Below, in pieces: positions 47,501 through 57,762 of a stretch of 64,000 nucleotides of DNA (within the stretch, counting starts at the first letter, position 1; every line of letters starts with the position of its first letter). The stretch is from Marinibactrum halimedae (GTDB taxonomy: Bacteria; Pseudomonadota; Gammaproteobacteria; Pseudomonadales; Cellvibrionaceae). The notes under the pieces were generated by a model. That model had not been told where the DNA came from. It saw only the letters and a program-made list of their open reading frames with translations, and did not search any database. The stretch spans positions 1-64,000 of the forward strand of contig NZ_JAJQVM010000025.1 in NCBI RefSeq assembly GCF_021234875.1, read 5' to 3'. The translations under genes were made by a program, and so were the position numbers.

Positions 47501-49284
47501 CCAACGTAATCGATGAGGCTGGCTCGACAGAGTACCGTTACAACCATCTTGGTTTACTTACCGAAAAACAACTAAAAATAGGCAATCACGAATATCACAC
47601 TGAATACGCTTACAATGCAGCAGGGCAGAAAATTCAAACTCGTTACCCGTCGGGCCGAGTAATCAATATTGGTTACGATGCTCAAGGGCGAGTTAATCAA
47701 CTCACCACACAAACTTCGGCTTTAAGCGATGAGCAATCGTTACTTAGCCGCGCCCGTTACCAACCTTTCGGCCCCGTCAACCATTTCGAATACGGCAACG
47801 GCTTAACCAAAGCCCTCAATTACGATTTGGATTACCGCTTAGAAAACCTCGTGATTGAAGGCAACGCCACCACACTGGCGCGCAATTACGTGTATGACCT
47901 CACCAACAACATCACCAGCATTGCCGATGCCAATGGTGAGCACAACGAAATTTTCGATTACGACCGATTAGATCGACTCAGCACCGCCGAAGGCAATCTC
48001 TACGGCACGCAAAGTTTTGATTACGATGGTGTCGGTAATCGCATCGAATTAACCCACACTCACAATGAGCAAGTTCGAAGCGAACGTTATACCTATGCCG
48101 ACAACGCCAATCAATTAAAAACCGTCGAAATCGATAACAACGGCGAGCTAACCACCCGCACCTTCGAGCACGACGCCAACGGCAACACCCTCGAAGACAC
48201 CCAAGACGGCACACCGCTCACCATCGAATACGGCGTCAATAATCGCCCGGTGGAATTTAACAAAGGCACTCAAACCCAAACCGTCACCCACAATGCCATG
48301 GGCCAACGGGTGAAATGGGAAACCAATGGCGTGGCAACGTATCATCACTACGATGAAAACGGCCAACTTATCGCCATCACCGATGCCACTGGTCAAACCC
48401 TGCGGGAATACGTTTATTTTGGCGCCGAATTAATCGCACTGGCCACCTACGAAAACAATGGCGCCGAAAACCTCTACTACATCCACACCAACCACCTCGG
48501 CACCCCCCAGCGGATTACTAATGCTGAACAACGTGTGGTATGGTCGGCAGAATATGAGCCGTTTGGTGCGATCGTTGCGGAAAGTGATGAAGTGGATGTT
48601 GATTTTAAACTTCGCTTTCCGGGGCAGTATTATGATTCGGTGACGGGGTATTCTTATAATTGGAACCGAGATTATTGTGCTGAGTGTGGTCGTTATATCC
48701 AGTCAGATTTATTAGGGCTTTATGATGGGCCGAATACCTACAGTTACGTACATCAAAATCCGATAAATTCTTCTGACCCCACAGGCCTTTTTTTCACTCC
48801 ACAAACAGTAGGAGGTGCAGCCGGTTTAGTAGTGGGATTTGGATATTCATATTTTGTAAATGATAACAGTTTTCGTGACGCAGCATTTGATGGACTACAG
48901 GCTGGAGCGGCGGGATTTATTAGTGGTGGAGGCTCCTTATTTTTAGGGTTTAGCGCTTCAGCAGGAGCCAGCGCCCTTAGGTCTAAATTAGATTGTGGGA
49001 CAGTAGATATACCTAACTCTATTGTCAATGGCAGCTTTGCAGTTGCTGGTGGTATTGTTGGTAAAATGTCTGGTGTACTTGTTCCCAAGAATATGGTTAG
49101 GGTGAGGCGAGGATTTTTCGGACGTATTGGAGAAAAGCTTGGTATCTTAGGTCCCAAGATGATAGATACCAATACTGCGTTAAGGGCCAATGTAACAGCT
49201 GGCATAGGATCAACAGCTGAAAATTCTCTTGCTGGAGCATATGCTGGCGTAAATAGTAGCTGCACATGCCAACAAAGTGAATAA
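44542..49284 (+). CDS. RHS-repeat polymorphic toxin with variable C-terminal tip
   Basis: 1580 residues with a signal peptide (MKRLFLFFSMMMFIGLSGHISA). A DUF6531-like segment (NPIDVASGDKYEFETDY) near residue 165 starts the shell; then come dozens of YD repeats (YDALGNPLTRT, YDAQDRITSVTDQRG). The RHS core ends GLYDGPNTYSYVHQNPINSSDPTG near residue 1413 (in the split form YVHQNPI ... SDPTG). The last ~165 residues are the tip: Gly/Ala-rich hydrophobic stretches (GGAAGLVVGFGYSYF, GSFAVAGGIVGKM) and a Cys end. Base composition changes: the tip is visibly more AT-rich than the core, as expected for tip exchange. The hydrophobic tip and the membrane protein behind suggest a membrane-acting toxin. 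No PAAR domain is present. Confidence 0.85.
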   Translation: MKRLFLFFSMMMFIGLSGHISADTNRIEPIEIYSIIGDSTQHFSIDELIAHRNANDQTNFDACMQRHSGNTDGDWGCNWYRLENYWATEGARIINGKAVEYDLYGHHGTIYNKRENFEIEWGRLGIRHWNVCPEGFSKVTEQNDDDSRTQWCERQEYQSCRMGNPIDVASGDKYEFETDYQSKTGLLNLQRSYRNQHQGWNFKTEPRLVLSRFANESDALSYCTTYVTTEYDLSTPEIYDIVRVPRKICRSYYLGESIYVWLNGEFINFQKQGNSYKPQGGHNGRLEVKPISIDAEPNAEWLLNHRNGNRTYFDEKGFPLATYELNGGFVKYQYENRLLKQKTDHTGRSLVYHYSQHRQLKQVQLPTGGFIHYRYVGEDESAVNYSLIDTVTWPDGKSIRYTYNEPDFGGDPSNTDRARYLTGKFDSFGNRIGTYYYNSSNSRAISTEGFNGANKISISGLTGTSRSYTIQNSLGLSERWSFNSALEDGTRRLTEKRVPATDASISNSRTHTRYTYDTEGRITKKTDANGNISEYAYHSIHGFEQTRVEGLPPRSRGTFLGRVTLPAGAVKTTTQWDLNLLKPTAVAAPGVMTTYVYNGQPDPFNNNDIASCSPAPFGDEVLPLLCREVQQATQDLNGENAFDAELDPATAAREWVFTYDALGNPLTRTRTFDNATTTYTYYDTASATHKAGDLQQMRNALGHTVDYLEYDAHGNVTLLQDENGIQHRFMYDAVQRLTHVITAVDTELENTTEYQYDLNGNLITAIQPSGAIIHYEYDPNRRLTAMADGDGNRIELTLDTEGNILEQTIQDHSSTLHYRHTQVFDGLSRLMTTTGNHGQSTDIRYDGNNNPVENTNAKAHTTAQAFDALNRLQKTTDADGGEITYSYDAQDRITSVTDQRGLKTEYRYNGFGDLIELISPDTGTTVFEYDNAGNQIAETNANGIRTEYRYDALNRLTDILYPSDASQNIIYRYDQTENGNLGIGQLTNVIDEAGSTEYRYNHLGLLTEKQLKIGNHEYHTEYAYNAAGQKIQTRYPSGRVINIGYDAQGRVNQLTTQTSALSDEQSLLSRARYQPFGPVNHFEYGNGLTKALNYDLDYRLENLVIEGNATTLARNYVYDLTNNITSIADANGEHNEIFDYDRLDRLSTAEGNLYGTQSFDYDGVGNRIELTHTHNEQVRSERYTYADNANQLKTVEIDNNGELTTRTFEHDANGNTLEDTQDGTPLTIEYGVNNRPVEFNKGTQTQTVTHNAMGQRVKWETNGVATYHHYDENGQLIAITDATGQTLREYVYFGAELIALATYENNGAENLYYIHTNHLGTPQRITNAEQRVVWSAEYEPFGAIVAESDEVDVDFKLRFPGQYYDSVTGYSYNWNRDYCAECGRYIQSDLLGLYDGPNTYSYVHQNPINSSDPTGLFFTPQTVGGAAGLVVGFGYSYFVNDNSFRDAAFDGLQAGAAGFISGGGSLFLGFSASAGASALRSKLDCGTVDIPNSIVNGSFAVAGGIVGKMSGVLVPKNMVRVRRGFFGRIGEKLGILGPKMIDTNTALRANVTAGIGSTAENSLAGAYAGVNSSCTCQQSE

Positions 49285-49291
49285 CTGAAAG

Positions 49292-49504
49292 ATGAAAATT
49301 TTTCAAATAGCAAAAAATATTGTTTATATATCTATTTCCATATTAACTTTTTTGATTATTTTATCGGTCATAGATCATTTTATTTTTATGGAAAAATTTA
49401 GAGGGTTACTAAGTATTTTAGGCAAAATTTGCTTAGGAAGCTTCATAATAGGAATAGTGCTAATACTATCGTGTGGAGTAAAGAGCAAATTTGATCAGCA
49501 ATAA
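49292..49504 (+). CDS. Small two-helix membrane protein, candidate immunity protein
   Basis: 70 residues starting 8 bp after the RHS stop, clearly in the same transcript. It has two hydrophobic helices (IVYISISILTFLIILSVI and LGSFIIGIVLILSCGV) with a short cytoplasmic link. Its AT-rich base use matches the RHS tip, not the core. In RHS loci this position belongs to the immunity gene; a membrane protein fits a membrane-targeting toxin. No family recognised. Confidence 0.65.
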   Translation: MKIFQIAKNIVYISISILTFLIILSVIDHFIFMEKFRGLLSILGKICLGSFIIGIVLILSCGVKSKFDQQ

Positions 49505-49552
49505 TCGTAATCCGAGGGCTGCATATTAAAAAAAGCTGCTCTGTCCTATGTC

Positions 49553-49584
49553 ATGCCGCTTGCAAATCCGCAGCGGCATTTTTA
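49553..49584 (+). terminator. Rho-independent terminator after the RHS/immunity unit
   Basis: ATGCCGCT and AGCGGCAT form an 8-bp perfect stem followed by TTTTATT, 48 bp behind the small membrane protein. Confidence 0.8.
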
Positions 49585-49704
49585 TTGGCACCGTCATCAC
49601 TTCCCCTTTTAGCCGCTAAAAAACCTCGCAGTGGGCAAGCGTCACGCCATACTCCATAGCCCTTTCCACTTGAAAATATACGCCAATGACGTACACTCAC
49701 CTCT

Positions 49705-50028
49705 ATGATTATCATAGAAACGAGCGTGTTTACTCGTCGAATCAAAGAACTGATGAACGATGACGAGTACAAAGCATTGCAAGAAGCCTTGGTAAACCGG
49801 CCTAGTATGGGCACAATAATTCAAGGCACCGGCGGCTTGAGAAAAGTACGCTGGAAACTTGAAGGCAAAGGTAAAAGCGGTGGTGTTAGAGCAATTTACT
49901 ATTGGATGACGGAAGATGAACAAATTTATATGCTGTATGTCTACCCGAAAAGTGAGCAAGAAGACCTAACATCAGAACAAAAGAAAGCACTGAAAACAAT
50001 CGTTGAGAGGTGGTCAGATGAAAGATGA
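49705..50028 (+). CDS. RelE/HigB-2-type toxin
   Basis: 107 residues. It resembles the RelE/ParE fold of HigB-2-type mRNA interferases: TSVFTRRIKELMNDDEYKAL, then GTGGLRKVRWKLEGKGKSGGVRAIYYW, and the C-terminal YVYPKSEQEDLTSEQKKAL. Basic Lys/Arg residues in the middle are likely RNA contacts. The next gene overlaps in mRNA (antitoxin start at 50018, before the toxin stop), the toxin-first order common for HigBA. Confidence 0.85.
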   Translation: MIIIETSVFTRRIKELMNDDEYKALQEALVNRPSMGTIIQGTGGLRKVRWKLEGKGKSGGVRAIYYWMTEDEQIYMLYVYPKSEQEDLTSEQKKALKTIVERWSDER

Positions 50029-50308
50029 AATATTTGATGAGTTACTGGCCAGTGTGCAAGAAATGGACGACGTCGTCCAAGGCAAAAAGGCCGCTGCTAA
50101 GGTAACAGAATTTCCTGAGCCGGAAGTAAAGCACATCCGTGAAAAGACGGGATTATCCCAAATGCGCTTTGCTTCCTTAATTGGTGTAAGCAAACGAACG
50201 TTAGAAAATTGGGAACAAGGCAGGCGGCAACCAACCGGCCCCGCCAAGGCACTTTTACGTATTGTAGAGGCCGACCCTAAACATGCACTGAAAACCCTGC
50301 ATGGTTAA
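50018..50308 (+). CDS. NadS/HigA-type antitoxin with helix-turn-helix
   Basis: 96 residues from the ATG at 50018 (frame opens at 50003). A Cro/C1-type HTH lies in the C-terminal half: REKTGLSQMRFASLIGVSKRTLENWEQGRR, then PTGPAKALLRI. This is the NadS family, named for its frequent place beside nadC, also true here. The N-terminal ~40 residues probably bind the toxin. It would repress its own promoter upstream of the toxin gene. Confidence 0.88.
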   Translation: MKDEIFDELLASVQEMDDVVQGKKAAAKVTEFPEPEVKHIREKTGLSQMRFASLIGVSKRTLENWEQGRRQPTGPAKALLRIVEADPKHALKTLHG

Positions 50309-50528
50309 CTTCGGCTTATGGGGGCATCTGAGCGAAGTATCTCTGAGGAAAACAACCTATTTTCACCCGACTTCACGCACCTCCCCCACCTTCAAAGCCC
50401 CTTCCCCCTTTATTATAAACTGCTAAAATTGCCGGTATCGTCCGTGTTGACCTGTGGTGTATACAGAATAAACATACCCCCCATTGCAGCTCGGTTTTTC
50501 AGATTTGGCGCCATTTTCGCCACCGTAG

Positions 50529-51422
<894 letters not shown>

Positions 51423-51505
51423 CGGGCGCTTTCTAATAGATAGACCCCTGATGGATAGAGTCGGAATGGATAGAGGCCCTAAAATACAGAAACCAATAGG
51501 TTGAA

Positions 51506-52840
51506 ATGAATAAAGAAGCGACTCTTATGATGTCAATTTTGGAAGAAAAAATCGCCGCTCGCCACGCTCACATTGGTGTGATTGGTTTAGGCTACGTGGG
51601 GTTGCCACTGGTACTGACCATTGTGGAAGCCGGGTACCAACACGTTACGGGTTTGGATATTGACCCGGAAAAAATCGAAAAGCTCGCCAATAATCAAACC
51701 TATTTACGCACGGTGGAAAGCGACCGCATAGCAAACGCCAACCAACTGGGCTTTCAATACACCACCGACTTTTCTGTCGTTGGCGAGCTCGATATTGTCA
51801 TACTCTGCCTGCCCACCCCACTGAACCGGCATCGTGAACCGGATATGCGTTTTATCACCCAAACCCTTGAGACGATAAAACCCCACTTGCACGCCAACAC
51901 GATGCTGATATTGGAAAGCACCACCTACCCCGGCACCACGGAAGAATTGCTGGTGCCCGTGGCGGAATCGATGAAGTTAACGGTGGGCGAAGACATTTTT
52001 ATTGTGTATTCCCCCGAAAGGGAAGACCCAGGCAACCCACACCATTCCACCGCGACCATTCCCAAAGTCTGCGGTGGCATTACCGAGGCCTGCAACCGCC
52101 ATGGCATTGCTTTTTATGAAACCATCATCCAACAAGTGGTGCCGGTCAGCTCCACCAAAGCCGCCGAAATGACCAAGCTGCTGGAAAATATTCACCGCGC
52201 CGTGAATATTGGCCTCGTCAATGAAATGAAAATTGTGGCGGATAAAATGGGCATTAATATTCATGAAGTGATCGACGCCGCCGCCACCAAACCCTTCGGC
52301 TTCACAAAATACACCCCCGGCCCCGGTTTGGGTGGCCACTGCATACCCATCGACCCGTTTTACCTGACTTGGAAAGCCAAGGAATACGGAATCAATACCC
52401 GCTTTATTGAATTGGCCGGAGAAATAAACCGCGCCATGCCCGAGTGGGTCGTCGGTAAATTAATGGACGCCTTAAACGACAGAGGCAAAGCGTTAAAAGG
52501 CAGTAAAATATTAATCCTCGGGATTGCCTACAAAAAGAACATCGACGACGCCCGCGAAAGCCCTGCCATTAAAATTATGGAAATTCTTCGAGCAAAAGGC
52601 GCAGATGTGCAATACAGCGACCCGCACATACCGGTGTTTCCTAAAATGCGGGACCATCAGTTTGATTTGAAAAGCGTTGAAATTACGGAAGAGAATCTTC
52701 GGGGATTTGATGCGGGGGTGTTGGCGACACCGCACGATGATTTAAATTTAGAAAATATTTTTTCGCTACCGCTGGTTGTTGATACGCAAAATGTGTTGAG
52801 TGAGTATCAGCTGGAAATACCTTGTGTTGTTGGTGCTTGA
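51506..52840 (+). CDS. wbpA: UDP-N-acetylglucosamine/hexosamine 6-dehydrogenase (WbpA-like)
   Basis: 444 residues. NAD-binding [17 protein letters not shown] near the N-terminus, the [15 protein letters not shown] segment typical of the WbpA/WbpO group, and the catalytic Cys in [12 protein letters not shown] near residue 277; a C-terminal UDP-binding domain follows ([17 protein letters not shown]). It oxidises the sugar to the uronic acid for O-antigen or capsule. It stands alone, without other sugar genes nearby. Two ATGs (51506 and MMSILEE at 51527) are possible starts. Confidence 0.9.
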   Translation: MNKEATLMMSILEEKIAARHAHIGVIGLGYVGLPLVLTIVEAGYQHVTGLDIDPEKIEKLANNQTYLRTVESDRIANANQLGFQYTTDFSVVGELDIVILCLPTPLNRHREPDMRFITQTLETIKPHLHANTMLILESTTYPGTTEELLVPVAESMKLTVGEDIFIVYSPEREDPGNPHHSTATIPKVCGGITEACNRHGIAFYETIIQQVVPVSSTKAAEMTKLLENIHRAVNIGLVNEMKIVADKMGINIHEVIDAAATKPFGFTKYTPGPGLGGHCIPIDPFYLTWKAKEYGINTRFIELAGEINRAMPEWVVGKLMDALNDRGKALKGSKILILGIAYKKNIDDARESPAIKIMEILRAKGADVQYSDPHIPVFPKMRDHQFDLKSVEITEENLRGFDAGVLATPHDDLNLENIFSLPLVVDTQNVLSEYQLEIPCVVGA

Positions 52841-52863
52841 TAAACACTACCAAAACTCTAGTA

Positions 52864-54057
52864 TTATTGCTTCATCGAGATGGCATCCTTCAACTTAAGA
52901 AAAGGCTTCTCTACCATAATATGCATAATTAACGCGATCAAAAAGCTAAAGAACAAAAAAATTAAAAAATAAAGAGCGTACCAAATTTCACCAAATAAGC
53001 CTTGAACAAAATCTTTATTCAATACCCCAAGAAAAAAACTACCGACCATAGGGGCAACAAGCATATGAGATAAATACAAACTGTATGATAAGCGGGAGAT
53101 TAAGCGCATGAACCTACAACTTAAAAAAGCATTTAGATAGCCACTACAAAAACTGGCACAACTGACCATCATACAACACAATATCGATATAAAGTAAATC
53201 ACCCAAGCCGTATTCTGCCAATTACCCACCGCCATCCAATCTTTGTAACAAAGAACAGACACCAACATCAAAAAGGCTAAAAAAAAGCCTATCAAAGCGT
53301 ATTTTTTAAAGAAGTTAGAGAGCACATCCCAATGATATAACCAAGACCACATTAAACCTAAAACCAATCCATCAAAAGCCATATGAAATGGGGCTCTTAC
53401 ACTCCAGAAAAATTCAGGATAATTTCCAGGACTGTAACTTTGAATAGTAAATAAGCGAGAAAGAAGAGGTAAAGTTGAGATTGAAAGTAAAACAATTACA
53501 ACGAACACCCTATTATTATCAAACTTCAAAAGGAGCCATATCAAAAAAGGGCATACAAAGTAAAATTTTTCTTCTACTGCTAACGACCACAATGGAGCCA
53601 AAAACTCTGTACCATTATAATCCTGCATAAAAATAATATGAGTTTGCATCTCGGAAAACAGGTCATCACCGGAATAATACACTCCCGGAAAAACACCGAG
53701 CACGATCAAAGCAATTGTCGCATAATAGAGCGGAAACGTTCTAAGAATACGTTTTATCCAATATTTCCCAAAAAACGTTATTATTGATGCTCTATCTGGC
53801 CAAACACCCAACAGGTGATAACCAATAAAAAAGCCACTTAAACAAAAAAAAAGATCAACTCCCACCCACCCATTCTGCATAAAATGATAGAGTGTGGAAT
53901 ATTGATCTTGTATTTTAAAACAACATTCTTCCATTCCCCTAATGCCATGACGCAGCAAAACAAAGAGAATAGCAATTGCTCTTAATCCATCAAGAGCGGA
54001 TATCCTACCCGGGGAACCGACTAACCAATTGATAGCCCCAACAAAAAAACTATGCAC
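52864..54057 (-). CDS. Acyltransferase-3 family membrane O-acyltransferase
   Basis: 397 residues with about ten transmembrane helices. Markers of the OafA/YrhL family: SALDGLRAIAILFVLLRHG near residue 20-38 with the conserved Arg and His, and GVDLFFCLSGFFIG; PLWSLAVEEKFYF carries the conserved Glu. No SGNH domain follows. It would transfer acetyl or similar groups to a surface glycan. Its start overlaps the end of the upstream membrane-protein gene by 8 bp, so the two are coupled, just behind pilA. Confidence 0.9.
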   Translation of the reverse strand: MHSFFVGAINWLVGSPGRISALDGLRAIAILFVLLRHGIRGMEECCFKIQDQYSTLYHFMQNGWVGVDLFFCLSGFFIGYHLLGVWPDRASIITFFGKYWIKRILRTFPLYYATIALIVLGVFPGVYYSGDDLFSEMQTHIIFMQDYNGTEFLAPLWSLAVEEKFYFVCPFLIWLLLKFDNNRVFVVIVLLSISTLPLLSRLFTIQSYSPGNYPEFFWSVRAPFHMAFDGLVLGLMWSWLYHWDVLSNFFKKYALIGFFLAFLMLVSVLCYKDWMAVGNWQNTAWVIYFISILCCMMVSCASFCSGYLNAFLSCRFMRLISRLSYSLYLSHMLVAPMVGSFFLGVLNKDFVQGLFGEIWYALYFLIFLFFSFLIALIMHIMVEKPFLKLKDAISMKQ

Positions 54058-55084
54058 TAGCCGCTATAACCGATCTAATTTTAGGCTGCCTTAACTTCCA
54101 GATATAAGTATCTACAACATAGTGATGAAAATTAATCGCCATGTACACAACAACAGTTAAAGGAAGAGTGGTATACACCGTTAACACTGAAATACCCGCA
54201 TCCACCAAGCCATAAAATAACGCCGTAGCGACAAGACAGACACCAAAATAGAGATACCATCTAGACGGTTTAAATAACCAAAATAAAAGTTTATTACCCG
54301 AGTTAACAGTATTGTTAATGGTTTTTGTATTGAAATGCCATACAAACAAAATATATTGAAAATTATGCCATATATTAATGGCTAACCAACCATAATTTAT
54401 ATTGGAAATCGCCACATAGGCCACTACGAAAATGGCGTGATGAGAGAGATGATATAAAGCATAATTTAAAGATACCTTCTGAGAATAGAGCGCCCAAATA
54501 AGCCAACACCCCCATGCGATCATCAGAATAATATTAATAGCTGCGAGACCATAAACCATCTCGGCAGGTATTGGCAATGTCACTACATCCATATACAAAA
54601 AAGCATCTGGCTGTAGAGAAGACATATAAGCAAAGGTGGTGATAGGTGTGATATAAAATACCAAACGGTGAAATAATACAGGGCCGCTCTCAGTACTTTG
54701 TGACTTGTACTTTATAGATTTCGCAATCCCTTCACTCTGCCGCGTATAGTGCCACCATTGCCAATGCAAATATACAGTAGCGATTAGCCAAACCGAACCA
54801 ATTAAAGCAAGAGAAAACACCACGAATAGTACAAAAGGGGGTAAATATAACGTTAGCGCTTTGTTTAGTTTATTGCTTTCCCAAGAGCCAGCCAAGCGAG
54901 TATAAGTAGAAATGACGTGATGATAGCCTAACAATGATAGATCTAGCAATAATACCAAATCAAAATAGCTGGGGTTAATTGAGACAAATACTGCTGAAGA
55001 AATCGCAATAACAGGTAGGATAACAACAAAAAAGCTATCAAAAAAAGGGTTACGAAAACAAACACTTTGAGCCTTTGAACTCAT
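54050..55084 (-). CDS. His-rich polytopic membrane protein, function unknown
   Basis: 344 residues, about eight transmembrane helices. Conserved-looking His groups lie at helix ends: LGYHHVISTYTRLAG, HWQWWHYTRQSEG, LYHLSHHAIF, IWHNFQYILFVWHF and NFHHYVVDTYIWKLRQP. Such clusters could hold metal, as in membrane desaturases or carotenoid-cleaving Brp/Blh proteins, but I cannot place it in either family. It lies between pilA and an acyltransferase gene and is coupled to the latter, so it may act on pilin or a surface glycan. Confidence 0.6.
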   Translation of the reverse strand: MSSKAQSVCFRNPFFDSFFVVILPVIAISSAVFVSINPSYFDLVLLLDLSLLGYHHVISTYTRLAGSWESNKLNKALTLYLPPFVLFVVFSLALIGSVWLIATVYLHWQWWHYTRQSEGIAKSIKYKSQSTESGPVLFHRLVFYITPITTFAYMSSLQPDAFLYMDVVTLPIPAEMVYGLAAINIILMIAWGCWLIWALYSQKVSLNYALYHLSHHAIFVVAYVAISNINYGWLAINIWHNFQYILFVWHFNTKTINNTVNSGNKLLFWLFKPSRWYLYFGVCLVATALFYGLVDAGISVLTVYTTLPLTVVVYMAINFHHYVVDTYIWKLRQPKIRSVIAASA

Positions 55085-55112
55085 ATATCAAGCACCTCAA
55101 AAACCCACTAAA

Positions 55113-55140
55113 CAAAAGGGGCTTTATCGGCCCCTTTTTT
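55113..55140 (-). terminator. Rho-independent terminator after pilA
   Basis: AAAAGGGGC, loop, GCCCCTTTT; read on the minus strand a T-rich stretch (TTTTGTTTAG) follows. It lies between pilA and the membrane-protein gene, giving pilA its own short, abundant mRNA. Confidence 0.8.
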
Positions 55141-55166
55141 AAACCACTCTAATCAATTATACAAAA

Positions 55167-55655
55167 TTAAGGTCCTGTAGTAGCTGCTGCTTTACGACAC
55201 TCAGCAGGCAAAAAGTTGTTTTCAATTGTTGTTTGAGTGGTATTACAATCCCATCTAATAGTCCCAGCTGAGTTTGTATTTGATAGAGCTGCACCACCAA
55301 TAGTGGGAACATATGCTAAAACATTATTCGTTCCAAGCTGATTAATGTTACCAAGCGTTATTAAAATGGCGCCTGTTGTGGCAGTTACGGCTACGGCACT
55401 AATTTTTTCAGTTGTGAAAGCAGCTTGATCAGCAGCAACTTCAGCAGAGTATCTGGCAATTCCGTCCATACCATCATCCGCAAACAAATCGGTTACACCG
55501 AGTTTTAAGGAGCTAGCCGCAATAGCACCTTCAGAAATCTTTGCGCGAACGGTGTAATCTTGATATGCAGGCAAAGCAACCGCTGCCAGAATACCGATAA
55601 TGGCAACAACGATCATCAATTCAATTAAGGTAAAACCTTGTTGTACTTGTTTCAT
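55167..55655 (-). CDS. pilA: Type IV pilin major subunit
   Basis: 162 residues from the ATG at 55655; the upstream in-frame extension is rejected because it would precede the class III leader. Leader MKQVQQG, then the mature start [27 protein letters not shown] with Phe1 and Glu5, to be cut by PilD. The globular domain has the two C-terminal Cys (WDCNTT ... PAECRK) that form the D-loop disulfide. A sigma-54 candidate lies upstream. The assembly genes pilBCD follow on the opposite strand, the classic divergent layout. Confidence 0.95.
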   Translation of the reverse strand: MKQVQQGFTLIELMIVVAIIGILAAVALPAYQDYTVRAKISEGAIAASSLKLGVTDLFADDGMDGIARYSAEVAADQAAFTTEKISAVAVTATTGAILITLGNINQLGTNNVLAYVPTIGGAALSNTNSAGTIRWDCNTTQTTIENNFLPAECRKAAATTGP

Positions 55656-56035
55656 GGTGTATAACTCCACATTCATAAGATATTGGTTTGGTACCACCTG
55701 CGGTGTAGGCGCTGGCCCAAGCAAGCTTACCTAGCCTTATACAAATACAATGCCAGCTTTTACAATGCTTATTTTTTAAGGCTTGCACACATTGTTATCC
55801 ACCTTCGTCATGCAAAAACAACCAATACCCACCTTTTTTTCTTTCAAAAGCCGTCTATTACTGACGAAATACGTCACATTCACCTTGTGCGGCACCTCAA
55901 ACAACCACCTAAACTAACTATACGGTGTAAAAACACCTACACTGGTTTTAGGGTAGAACTATGACGAACAAACCTTATAAGATTAAGGTCATTAGCTGCC
56001 CCTAATACATTAATTCACTTTATGCGCCGATACTT
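55656..56035. other. 380-bp divergent promoter region between pilA and pilB
   Basis: Holds the sigma-54 candidate at 55740-55755, a short palindrome TGACG-AAATA-CGTCA (55862-55876), and the pilA leader. No gene seen. Confidence 0.5.
55740..55755 (-). promoter_or_regulatory. Candidate sigma-54 promoter of pilA
   Basis: Minus-strand TGGCAT, 5 bp, TTGTA, 85 bp before the pilA start. The -24 GG and the spacing fit RpoN, but the -12 is GT instead of GC. In Pseudomonas pilA is RpoN/PilR dependent, which supports the reading. Confidence 0.4.
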
Positions 56036-57757
56036 ATGAATCAAACTACGCTAACGCTAAGCGGCCTTGCCAGACGCCTAGTCAACGATGGTCACCTTTC
56101 TGCCGAAGATGCACAAAAAGCCACTGAAGGCGCTAAAGCTGAGAATATCTCTTTGGCGTTGCACCTAGTTAAATCTGGCACTATGAAATCTGCCCAAGTG
56201 GCCCAAGCGGCTTCTGAAGAGTTTGGCTCCCCTTTATTTGATATCAGCGTATTACGAAAAGACGCCATCCCGAAAGATTTGGTGGATTCCAAACTCATCG
56301 CCAAACACAAGGCACTCCCACTCTTTAAGCGTGGTAATCGTTTATTTATTGGCATTGCTGATCCCACCAATTTACACGCCATTGACGAAATAAAATTCAA
56401 TACCGGCTTAAGTACGGATGCCATCTTAGTTGAGCCCGATAAACTCGAAAGAGCCATTGAGACTTACCTGAATGACGAAGACTCTAAAATTGGCGACGCC
56501 CTAGGCGATTTAGACGAAGAAGGGTTAGAGTCGTTAGATGTGCAAGGGGGCGACGACGATAAACAAGACGATGACGCCGAAGTGGATGAAGCCCCCATTG
56601 TTAAATTTATTAACAAGGTGCTGTTAGATGCTATTAAGTCTGGCGCTTCAGATATCCATTTTGAGCCTTATGAGAAAACCTACCGGGTGCGTTTTCGTCG
56701 AGATGGCGTATTACTGGAAGTGGCTAAACCCCCGGGTAACTTGGCGACTCGTATTTCTGCTCGTTTAAAAGTGATGTCACAAATGGATATCTCTGAGCGG
56801 CGTGTACCGCAAGATGGTCGTATTAAAATGAAGATCTCGAAGACACGGGCCATCGATTTTCGGGTGAACTCACTGCCGACGCTCTTTGGGGAAAAGATCG
56901 TATTGCGAATTCTCGACCCCAGCAGTGCCAAGTTGGGAATTGATGCACTGGGGTACGAAGACGATCAAAAACAACTGTATATGGATGCTTTAAACCAACC
57001 CCAAGGGATGATTTTGGTGACAGGGCCAACTGGCTCTGGGAAGACGGTATCGCTCTATACCGGCCTAAATATTTTGAATACCGAAGAACGTAATATCTCC
57101 ACCGCCGAAGACCCGGTAGAAATTAACTTAGAGGGTATTAACCAAGTTAACGTTAATACCAAAGTGGGGCTGACTTTTGCTGAAGCCTTACGCTCATTCC
57201 TACGGCAAGACCCGGATATTGTAATGGTCGGGGAGATTCGCGACCTCGACACGGCTTCTATTGCCATTAAAGCTGCACAAACCGGTCACTTGGTGCTCTC
57301 TACCCTCCATACCAACAGCGCCCCAGAAACGTTAACTCGACTGTTAAATATGGGTGTACCTGCCTTTAACGTGGCCACCTCGGTAAGTCTGATTATTGCC
57401 CAGCGCTTAGCTCGTCGTTTATGCAGTAAGTGCAAAAAACCGGCGGACGATATTCCTGACCACATTCTCACAGAAGAAGGGTTTGATGATATAGGCATCC
57501 CCCGAGAAGAATTCGAGCTTTATCACCCGGTTGGGTGTGAAAGTTGCAATAATGGTTATAAGGGACGTGTTGGTGTGTATGAAGTTGTTCGCATTACGGA
57601 TGAGATTTCTCGCCTTATAATGGAGGGAGGTAATTCCATTCAGATTGCCGACCAAGCACGCAAGGAAGGCTTTAATAATTTACGTATTTCCGCACTTCGT
57701 AAGGCTGCCATGGGATTAACAAGCCTAGAAGAAGCTAACCGAGTTACTAAGGATTAA
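56036..57757 (+). CDS. pilB: Type IV pilus assembly ATPase PilB
   Basis: 573 residues. An N-terminal MshEN/GspE-type domain (~1-160), an acidic linker (GDDDKQDDDAEVDE), then the secretion ATPase with Walker A GPTGSGKT near 330, the Asp box and Walker B VMVGEIRDLDT near 396, and a four-Cys zinc site (CSKCKKP ... CESCNNGYKGR). It powers pilus extension in the inner membrane. It is followed by pilC after 5 bp. Confidence 0.97.
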   Translation: MNQTTLTLSGLARRLVNDGHLSAEDAQKATEGAKAENISLALHLVKSGTMKSAQVAQAASEEFGSPLFDISVLRKDAIPKDLVDSKLIAKHKALPLFKRGNRLFIGIADPTNLHAIDEIKFNTGLSTDAILVEPDKLERAIETYLNDEDSKIGDALGDLDEEGLESLDVQGGDDDKQDDDAEVDEAPIVKFINKVLLDAIKSGASDIHFEPYEKTYRVRFRRDGVLLEVAKPPGNLATRISARLKVMSQMDISERRVPQDGRIKMKISKTRAIDFRVNSLPTLFGEKIVLRILDPSSAKLGIDALGYEDDQKQLYMDALNQPQGMILVTGPTGSGKTVSLYTGLNILNTEERNISTAEDPVEINLEGINQVNVNTKVGLTFAEALRSFLRQDPDIVMVGEIRDLDTASIAIKAAQTGHLVLSTLHTNSAPETLTRLLNMGVPAFNVATSVSLIIAQRLARRLCSKCKKPADDIPDHILTEEGFDDIGIPREEFELYHPVGCESCNNGYKGRVGVYEVVRITDEISRLIMEGGNSIQIADQARKEGFNNLRISALRKAAMGLTSLEEANRVTKD

Positions 57758-57762
57758 GCCAC

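Noticed and set aside
55656..55724. N-terminal extension of pilA
   Set aside because: Type IV pilins begin with a short positively charged leader; MKQVQQG at 55655 fits, the extension does not.
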